Assembly: GCA_038030265.1 (NCBI GenBank)
Contig: CM075943.1
Coordinates: forward strand, 28,458,001-28,522,000
Direction of reading: 5' to 3'
Source: Corythucha ciliata
Taxonomy: Eukaryota > Arthropoda > Insecta > Hemiptera > Tingidae
Length of the DNA: 64,000 nucleotides
This document shows, piece by piece, positions 56,577-64,000 of the stretch. Under the pieces are notes generated by a model. It worked only from the letters and a program-made list of their open reading frames with translations, was not told the DNA's origin and ran no database searches. Position numbers and translations under genes: made by a program. How positions within the stretch are numbered: the stretch's first letter is position 1; each line of letters opens with the position of its first letter.

Positions 56577-56985
56577 TTTTGTGGGAACGCCCGACACCGT
56601 TCTCCCCACCACTCCCCAACGGCATCACCATTGCTCTATTCCCAACATTCGTTTTTCGGTACATTTCTAATATGTGATTATACTGTTCACAAACTCTGTT
56701 GGAATCAACCTGCAAATTAACATTATTCCTCATCAATTTAATATGGACAGACTCAAGCCATTGAAGCCTCCTTTCATTACTGTCCCTTGCAACAATTTTA
56801 ACATTACTCACATCCACAACATGACCCGTTTCAATCACATGTTGTGAGAGCCCAGTGCACCCTTGATTATTTCTAATATTATTAGCATGCTGTGCCATTC
56901 TACTTTTTACGAGCTGTATTGTCTTGCCAACATATACCCTATGACAAGAACAATCAATCGCATACACAACATGTGAACTCAACAT
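56566..56985 (-). pseudogene. GIY-YIG fragment, second copy, fused to gag antisense
   Basis: Identical to the copy at 53804 for 127 residues, then runs over the duplication junction into antisense gag (ENGVGRSHKTNI) instead of its own end. The chimeric tail is a by-product of the junction. Confidence 0.8.
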
Positions 56986-57096
56986 TTTGTCCGTCTTATC
57001 TTTAAGCTGTCGTTTTTCGTTTATGCTCTTGGCTTATTTTTTACGTGTGAATTTGAGATTTTGAGTAATTTATTGTTTGTGTTGTTCTTGAATATA

Positions 57097-57148
57097 GTGT
57101 CAGTTGCTGATGAGGGGTCACAGTTGTGCCCGAAATGCATTCGACAAT
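57097..57148 (+). ncRNA. Hammerhead-ribozyme-like motif, duplicate
   Basis: CTGATGAG at 57107-57114 and the same hairpin and GAAA, part of the second unit. Here the left inverted arm is absent. Confidence 0.45.
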
Positions 57149-57910
57149 TAAAAGAGACTGCAAAAGTAATTGGTTGTAATTAGTTCCAAAAGTTTGAAGA
57201 GGAGCATACACGAGGTTTCTCGCGGCGCGGTTTTGGCTGCCGCGTATTGACCACGTACACCTTTACACACGTGCGGTACATATTACTTGGTTCGATGAGA
57301 AAGCGACATTCACGCGGATTACACGCGGGGGCCTCGTGAAAACGCGTTTGTGTGAAAAGAGCGTTGGGAAATGCTTAACGTTGAATGTCCACGTGCTCCA
57401 TTTATAGTGCTGAAGAAAAGAAGATTACCTCACCCTGATGCTTGGAAAAGAATCTGAAGAAGGATACACGGTCCTTTCCAGCCCTCGAGTAGCACCCAAC
57501 AAACGCGTAGTTCATTGGCATTTCGTTCTTTTTGGATCGGTCGAATAAACGCCATTTGTGTATTATAGAATAAAAAGACCACGTTTTGATGATTCTCTAG
57601 TCAAAATTCATTTTCCAAGTAACATAGGAACAAGACTTCTTGGCCGAGCGATGTGGGGAATACACATTCTGTTCTGCCTCAGTGACTGGAACCCCGAAGA
57701 AACTATCACCGTCCGTGGATCATTTGCTTACAATAGACCTAAATTTCAGCTCATAAAACAACTTTTGGAACGTTAAAATTAAGTAAATATTAATAAATCA
57801 CTCAATACTGTAATAAATTTGGGGTAACCAGGAAAGGTAATATAACCCAACTCTTTTCTCGTGTCCGTTCCCGATTTGTGATTGTGGTTTATACCCCAAC
57901 CTCGAAACCT

Positions 57911-57938
57911 TGGTGACCCCGACGTGATTTGAACACGC
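57911..57938 (+). other. tRNA-Trp primer-binding site, second copy
   Basis: Same sequence as at 55115. This copy is the one continuous with the full gag-pol. Confidence 0.75.
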
Positions 57939-57962
57939 CACTTTTTTTTTAAGACATTGGCC

Positions 57963-58481
57963 GCGTTGCGAAACTCCAGACTTGTTCAGCGCTTAATGAG
58001 CACTTAATATTTTTCCGTTGCAAAACTGTCAATCTGACTCAGTGCTGAATAAAGCTTGGGTTTCCTAGGAAAGCGGTGCCGTAATATTACGTTAGAAAAC
58101 ATCCCATTTTAAATCACGCCAGTAGTTGCCTGGGGAACGGTCAACTGGCATGATTTAAAAGGAGATGTTTTCTAACGTAATATTACGGCACCGCTTCCCT
58201 AGGAAACCCAAGCTTAAGTGCTTAAGGTCCGTTCACAAGCTCTATGTTTGTGTTGTGTGGTGTCTGTGCAATCTATCAAAATGCTTCGTTTTACGAGGGA
58301 ATACATTTGTTTGGTTGCATAGACTCCACACAACGCAAACATAGAGCTTGTGAACGGGCCTTTAAACACGTCCCATCGCGATAGAAATCACCGTTGCAAA
58401 ACTCCAGTATATATACTCCAGTATATAAGCGCTTAATTCTACACTTCAGTGCTTGAACACGAGCCCCGAGTTTTGCAACGC
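57963..58481. mobile_element. Second copy of the nested leader element
   Basis: Same outer inverted ends, foldback (58052-58216) and Harbinger-like MITE (58225-58361) as the first unit. Confidence 0.6.
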
Positions 58482-58613
58482 AACCAATGTTTATCAAGCT
58501 TCTACGCTCCAACGTTCTGCCAATTCTCGCATCAAGTAATTGTGATGATTATATCCTCATTAATTATTGTTACCCACATGTCAATTTGTTGAGAATCATT
58601 CGATGTCCGAACT

Positions 58614-59372
58614 TTGTTTAATAAAGCCTTTACGAAAGGTCTTAATTTACTACAATTTATTAAACATAGTTGTTTTTTCTCTCGTGCAATGGAAAGTAGT
58701 CATAATGAATCAGTCGCTTACGATCGCTTCTTGCAAATCCTGAAACCTGACAAGTTCTGTTCTTTATCAGAGTCACCGCATGCATCAAAAGAATGGAGAC
58801 ACTGGAGAAGAACGTTTACTACGTTTGTAGAGAAGAACGTCTCTGAAGAACACAAACTGGATGCGCTGATGAATCTCGTGTCGCACAATGTTTTCGAATT
58901 TATAAGCTACTGCGAGACGTACGCAGCTGCAATGGACATATTGAATGCTATTTTCACTCCGAAGAAAAACGTGCTCTTCGCCAGACACGTTATTTCTAAT
59001 CGGAAACAACAGCCCGGAGAATCAATCGACCTTTATTTACAAGTCTTGCGCGCCTCAAGTAAGGACTGCGAATTTTCAGCTGTTGACGCTAGAACTTACT
59101 GCGATGAATCGGTCCGCGATGCCTTTATAAACGGAATTTCATCATCGCAAATTCGACAAAGAATTTTAGAAAAGAATTCTTCAACTTTGAAAGAAGTCGA
59201 AGACATCGCTCGCTCTTTAGAATCAGCTCAAAAGAACTCCGATGCATTCAACCTGTCTGAATCTTCTACACTTCATTGCAGTGGAATTGAAAGTCTGCTA
59301 GGAAGTTCAACGGAAAAAGTAATTTCGTCTACGATTGCAGCGACTGAGCGACGCTCTCAAATTAAATGTTAG
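58614..59372 (+). pseudogene. Ty3/gypsy gag of the main element
   Basis: Same protein as the copy at 55818; probable start at 58689. Ends at TAG after QIKC, inside the first half of the zinc knuckle (next residues FCGNARHRSR, later ICRACSNKGYFQRVCR). The same TAG exists in both duplicates, so it predates the duplication. Stop readthrough at gag-pol junctions occurs in some retroelements, but here it falls inside a zinc-binding motif, so nonsense mutation is the simpler reading. Confidence 0.85.
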
Positions 59373-59792
59373 TTTTGTGGGAACGCCCGACACCGTTCTC
59401 GCCAAGACTTCCCCGCATTAGACGCCATTTGCAGAGCCTGTTCTAACAAAGGGTATTTTCAAAGAGTTTGTCGTTTGGTTAAATCTGTCGCAAAGACTGC
59501 TTCGGCATCCATCACTCTCGCAGCAACAAACTCACCCGGCGTTCTTTCTAAAGCCATTGTCGGTGGCAAAATTAATGGCTCTCCAGTCAACATTTTAGTC
59601 GACACTGGGAGTTATGACAGTTTCATCAGCAGTAACTTTGCGGCAAAAATTAATTTAACATTACACCCGGAAAAAAGAACTGTGAGCATGGCTTCATCAT
59701 CGCTTCTCTCGTCAATCTCCAAATATGCGTTGGTCACTCGACCACACATACTCGAACGTGAAACTCATGGTTCTCGAAAATCTTTGTTCTGA
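59373..59792 (+). pseudogene. Zinc knuckle and aspartic protease, first part
   Basis: In frame with gag after the TAG. Holds C-x-x-C zinc knuckle residues and the protease active site VNILVDTGSYDSFIS (Asp at 59601). The reading then drifts out of frame near 59735-59755: protease end motif VLIGHDIL is in the next frame. Confidence 0.8.
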
Positions 59793-60588
59793 CGTTCTGA
59801 TCGGACACGATATTTTGAAACAATACTCCAAAATGCGCATGGAATTCGGCGGCTCGATAGAACCTTTTTCGGTTTGTAAGGTGGCTTGTCCGAACGTCCA
59901 ACCAGCCGAGCTATTCAAACATTTGAGTCTAGACTGTAAACCTATAGTCACTAAGTCGCGTCGGTACTTAGAAGAAGATGACAACTTCATTCGTTCTGAA
60001 ATTCAGAAGCTTGCCCATGACGGTGGCATTCAAAAAATGACTTTTCCGTGGAGAGCCCAGGTGCTCATTACCAAAAATGAGAATCATAGAAGACGACTGG
60101 TAATTGATTATTCCCAAACCATAAATAAATTTACATTTCTTGACGCCTATCCTCTTTCGAACATTGAAAATTTAGTATCAAAAGTAGCAAAATTTAATAT
60201 ATTTAGCACGATCAACCTTAAAAGCGCCTATCATCAGATCCCAATACGATCAAATGATAAAAAATACACCGCCTTCGAAGCATGCGGCCAACTCTGGGTG
60301 TTTTGTCGTATTCCAATCGGGGTGACAAACGGTGTGGCTTGCTTTCAAAGAACGTTGAATGAAATCGTATCAAAGGAGGGACTTGATGGAGTTTTCGTCT
60401 ACTTGGATGACATCACAATAGCCGGTAAAGACCAAGAAGATCAAGATGAAAACTTGAACAGATTCCTCAAAACACTGAATAAATACGGCTTGACTTTGAA
60501 TTTGGATAAGTGTAAATTTTCAAAAACTTCGATTTCGTTGCTTGGTTACCAAACATGTAACAAAACTATTCGTCCCGATCCCGATAGA
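59740..60588 (+). pseudogene. Protease end and reverse transcriptase (Ty3/gypsy)
   Basis: Begins with CSDVLIGHDILKQYSKM, then reverse transcriptase: TFPWRAQVLITKN, RRRLVIDYSQTIN, TFLDAYPLSNIENLVSKV, STINLKSAYHQI, RIPIGVTNGVACFQR, and the catalytic YLDD at 60400-60411, then TLNLDKCKFSKTSISLLGY. All palm motifs are present. It breaks at DPDRP where a foldback transposon has inserted. Confidence 0.9.
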
Positions 60589-61578
60589 CCAAGTGCCAGC
60601 GACGTAAAAAGTGCAACCATTTGCATACTTTTCTTACCCAGCGCATAAAATCGAGAATAATTCCCCAATAGTGGGAAAAATTGTCTGCCTCCATTTGGAC
60701 GTGACGAAACCGGTGGCAGACGGCATCAAAGATTCACTTGTGGGGAGAAGTAACAAAAATTCCGGCCAGACGGCAAAGACGTTTTATTCTCGTGATAACG
60801 CATTGGAAAATATTGGGAAATGAATATTACGTTTCATGCTCACGGGTCCTGCGGCTGCGTGGCAAAGGAAAAGTCGGAAAAGTCGAAAACCCCTTTGATT
60901 TGAAGTACTGCTTGTCGGTATCAGGGTATACGGGGCCTATTTGAAGAAGAGGGACGAACAATTCTAGTATCGAATCCTTTTTTTTTTATTCGATACATTT
61001 TGAAAGATCCCATCGGCTGTACTCTGATTTACGGCGCATGGAAAATGCGTATTATGAATTTTCATATTTCGTGGTGAAAGTAACCATAATTTTACACACA
61101 CTGCAGCCTAAAACATTTTTTGGGGTGTGTTCTTACCTAAAGTGACACTGCTTTTCTACGATAGCATAAAAACTGTTCTTCATAGATTTTTTAAAATATT
61201 TTTTTCAGATTTCTCATCCTATTTTCCCCCAGAAAACAGTACCCTGGCACCGAAAACCGATACTTCAAATTAGAGGGTTTTAAGCTTTCACGACTTTGCC
61301 ATTGGCTCGACTCCATAGAACGTGATAGCATTAAATGTAATATGCATTTCCCCGTATTTTTCAATGCGTGATCACGTGAATAGAACGTCTTTGCCGTATG
61401 ATCGGAATTTGTGTTACTTCTCCCCAGAAGTGAATCTTTGATGCCGTCTGCCACCGGTTTCGTCACGTCCAAATGGAGGCAGACAATTTTTCCCACTATT
61501 GGGGAATTATTCTCGATTTTATGCGCTGGGTAAGAAAAGTATGCAAATGGTTGCACTTTTTACGTCGCTGGCTCTTGG
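60589..61578. mobile_element. Foldback transposon inserted in the reverse transcriptase, 990 bp
   Basis: Long inverted arms of about 250 bp starting CCAAGTGCCAGCGACG on the left and ending CGTCGCTGGCTCTTGG on the right. The outer ~120 bp is almost identical between arms; the inner part is more diverged. The host frame ends with DPDR before it and resumes with LKPLNDKPLP after it, so the edges are set by the protein as well as by the repeats. Confidence 0.85.
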
Positions 61579-61778
61579 TCTAAAACCACTAAACGACAAG
61601 CCTCTACCTGCCAACGCTGCAGCTATTAATCTCACTACTCAAAATGGTTTCCAAAATTCTCTGATCGAATCAGACGTTTGGTTGACTGTAAAACTTTTCC
61701 GATTCAAGAAAGCTCCGTTGAAGCAGAGGATTTTATGCAATTAAAGAAACTCATTTCTCAGGCTTTTTTGACGACAAT
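61579..61778 (+). pseudogene. Gypsy pol, piece between the two insertions
   Basis: LKPLNDKPLPANAAAINL, then in a shifted frame TFPIQESSVEAEDF and MQLKKLISQAFLTTI. This corresponds to the reverse transcriptase to RNase H connection. There is at least one frameshift near 61690, and the usual LQRxxGLFxYY stretch is missing or unrecognisable. Confidence 0.7.
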
Positions 61779-62789
61779 ACGATGGGGAAGCGAGGTTCGA
61801 TTTTTCAAAGGTAATTCGACTCATAACAAATAAGAAGGTTAGAACCCACCTCACCCCCTTTCATTGTTTAGAAGAAGTAAGGAGGAGTCTAGTCTCCAAC
61901 TTCTGCCGTTTCGTTTAGATATTTTTTGTGTTGGTTAAAGTGAATAGTCCTTCGCCTTTTTATTTATTTATTTTTTCGGAGATTAGAAAAATGGCTCGTG
62001 AACTTGGTGCCCGGCGAAGTAAAGGCTCACAAAGAAGGAGAAGCCAGCTTTACAAAAAACCATGTTGATATTGTTCTACGATGATCGTTGTAGATTGCAG
62101 TCATCGCAGAAAAACTGTAGCGGCTTAATTGAATACGAATATGTCAAAGAAGAAAGGGCAGTCGTTTCTGGTACACCGAACACTAAATCCCACCAAAAAA
62201 TTTAAAAAAACACGCACAGTGTAGTGAGCTCAACGGCCAGAAAATAAGTTTTCATGGGTGATGGTGATACTCACAGTTTCACAAGTGCTGTACACCGTAC
62301 CCTGTGTCTCGAGTTTGCTTGTCACCCGAAAGTCATCAATTTCGACTAATCCCGGAAGACACCAAACCCGACATTCGTGTGCTTTTGACGGTGGTCTCTG
62401 GAGGGTGTAAATGTGTCGAACACGTCTTTTATGACTTCAAAAGCATAATTTATTATAATCAACTCATAAATAAACGATTCAATTTGACTACACGAAGTGT
62501 TTTTACCGTGAGCGCCGGAGTGAAAAGACATTTCGGTTATCTAGAATTCTAGAGAGAGGTGAAGAAAATAATGTTCATCTGAAGTCGGACGGATTCAAAA
62601 AATCAAGTAGCCCCTGTCGATTGCGAATCAGGTCTTCCCGACACTAATTATTACGTAGAGAAACTTAAAAAATATGTGAAAAACACTGAACTGCCTTAAA
62701 ACGAGGGATTTGTATCAATAATGTCAAACTGTCCTAGGGGTTGATGATAAGGTGATAAGGTTTATTATGAGTCGAAACTTCCCCGACGT
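61779..62789. mobile_element. DNA transposon inserted in gypsy pol, ~1.0 kb
   Basis: Ends ACGATGGGGAAG / CTTCCCCGACGT, with a further inner match (TTCGACTCATAA / TTATGAGTCGAA). The flanking coding sequence reads LTTI before and DPNEV after, and fits an AT duplication. No transposase frame was recognised inside. Confidence 0.75.
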
Positions 62790-63304
62790 ATAGATCCGAA
62801 CGAGGTATTAGTAGTGGAAACAGATGCTTCAGGCGTCGCGATTGCTGCAACTCTAAAAATGGACGACCTGTGGCGTTTTTCTCAAAAACTGCCGAACGGC
62901 GACAATCGGCTATCGAACGAGAAGCGTTAGCTATAGTTGAATCGTTGAAAAAATGGAGACATCTTCTACTAGGCCGTCATTTTGAAGTCATCACAGATCA
63001 AGAAGCTCTATCGTATGCATTTAATGGACGTGGGGCAAACAAAATTAAAAACGATAAAATAATGCGTTGGCGCCTGGAGTTATCCCCTTATTCATTTGAC
63101 ATTTTGTTTCGCCCAGGAAAAGAAAATATCAAAGCTGATACACTGTCAAGAGTTTGCGGCTCAATCAATTCGTTCAACCACCTAAATGAATTACACGAAT
63201 CATTATGTCATACGGGAGTGACACGGATGCATCACTGGGTGCGGAGCAAGAATCTGCCTTTCTCACTAGAGGAAGTCAAAAGAGTAGCCCTGCATGCGCT
63301 GAGG
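62790..63304 (+). pseudogene. RNase H and start of integrase (Ty3/gypsy)
   Basis: DPNEVLVVETDASGVAIAATL contains the first RNase H Asp; a frameshift follows near 62858, then VAFFSKTAERRQSAIEREA (catalytic Glu), EVITDQEAL (Asp) and LFRPGKENIKADTLSR. The integrase zinc finger starts at HESLCHTGVTRMHH before the next frame break at about 63300. Confidence 0.88.
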
Positions 63305-64000
63305 TAAAACCCCAATTTTACAAGGGGAATGAAAATCATTTAATTAAAGCTACTTCTCCATTCGAACGATTGAATATCGGCTTTAAGGGCCTTTACCGTC
63401 GAACAGTAAGAATCGCTATCTCTTGAATATTATTGACGTTTTCCGTTTTCCTACCCTTGCAAAGACCTCACCTCTCAAACCGTCATTCGATGCCTTAATA
63501 ATTTGTTTTCTCTGTTTGGTACACCCAGTTACACACACTCTGACAGAGAAAAATCCTTTCTATGAAAAGAAATCACCTCATTCTTGCACGAAAACGGAAT
63601 TGCAACGAGTTTAACTACCCCCTACAATCCAGGTGGAAATGGACAAATCGAACGGTACGATGGTGTTATTTGGAAAGCCATTACTCTCGCTCTGAAATCG
63701 AAAGGTCTTCCTATATCACACTGGGAACAGGTACTTCCTGAAGCGCTGCACTCTATTCGTTCTCTACTGTGCACCGCCACCAACTCTACTCCACACGAAC
63801 GGTTTTTCGTTCATTTGCGGCGGTCATTCAGTGGGACTTCACTTCCATCTTGGCTTCGGCAACCTGGACCGGATTTGGTTCGAAGAAATGCCCGGAACAG
63901 CAAATACGAGCCTCTCGTTGATCAAGCAGTGCTCATCGATGCTAATCCCTCAACGCGTTTGTGCGACATACTGACGGACGGGAATCGACTGTTTCATTGA
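63280..64000 (+). pseudogene. Integrase (Ty3/gypsy), broken, runs to window end
   Basis: Pieces in three frames: CAEVKPQFYKGNENHLIKAT and SPFERLNIGFKG (the first catalytic Asp is Gly here), NIIDVF, then LTTPYNPGGNGQIERYDG with the catalytic Glu, ALHSIRSLLCTATNSTPHER and the C-terminal part to a TGA at the very last base. At least three frameshifts. The 3' LTR, if any, is beyond the window. Confidence 0.85.

Larger units (their letters stand above)
53811..59401. repeat. 2.8-kb tandem duplication (53811-56605 and 56606-59401)
   Basis: The two units are almost identical: I saw two substitutions (54282 C vs 57078 T; 54383 G vs 57179 A) and one single-base insertion near 57002. Each holds the Penelope end, the tRNA-Trp primer site, the nested MITEs and gag. 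The junction sits inside the gag zinc-knuckle region on one side and the Penelope tail on the other, with only a few shared C residues. A very recent tandem duplication or an assembly duplication both fit. Confidence 0.93.

Overview
This is a eukaryotic nuclear window, almost certainly from an arthropod. The evidence is spliced genes with GT-AG introns, an insect-style Dachshund C-terminus, and P-type, hAT, Penelope-like and Ty3/gypsy elements. The species cannot be named from the sequence. Protein-coding DNA is a few percent of the window; most of the rest is transposons and degenerate minisatellites.

Host genes are all on the + strand. (1) The 3' part of dachshund (dac) occupies about 5.3-21.3 kb: four coding exons (5340-5486, 6224-6706, 17057-17134, 20028-20080) and an AT-rich 3' UTR. 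Every intron is phase 1. The upstream exons lie outside the window. (2) About 1.3 kb further on, a six-exon gene (22638-26683) encodes a short NF-X1/NFXL1-type RING protein. It ends at a TGA exactly where the last cysteine of its first NF-X1 finger is expected.

The dac introns hold ~30-bp minisatellite arrays and a 3,038-bp hAT element (10477-13514) with a perfect 8-bp target duplication. From 28 to 53 kb there is no convincing host gene. Instead there are an inverted-repeat element (29943-31164), a foldback (31182-31600), a ~295-bp satellite (three copies near 32.2-33.0 kb), and a 3,306-bp P-family transposon (36096-39401) with perfect 32-bp inverted termini, an 8-bp GTACCGGG duplication and a decayed P/THAP9-like transposase. 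Small foldback MITEs and a ~0.58-kb tandem duplication (46.9-49.1 kb) follow.

From 53.5 kb to the end is a nested transposon stack. A 5'-truncated Penelope-like element (GIY-YIG domain between 199-bp inverted repeats carrying a hammerhead-ribozyme-like motif) lies beside a Ty3/gypsy element primed by tRNA-Trp. Its leader contains MITEs nested in another inverted-repeat element. A 2.8-kb tandem duplication has copied the Penelope end, leader and gag. The pol region is split by two further insertions and several frameshifts.

The most unusual signals are four minisatellite families, three of them with ~30-bp units and the shared logic GCG + AATT + T-run; the C-to-stop change in the NF-X1 gene; the complete P-family element; and the nested, duplicated retroelement block.
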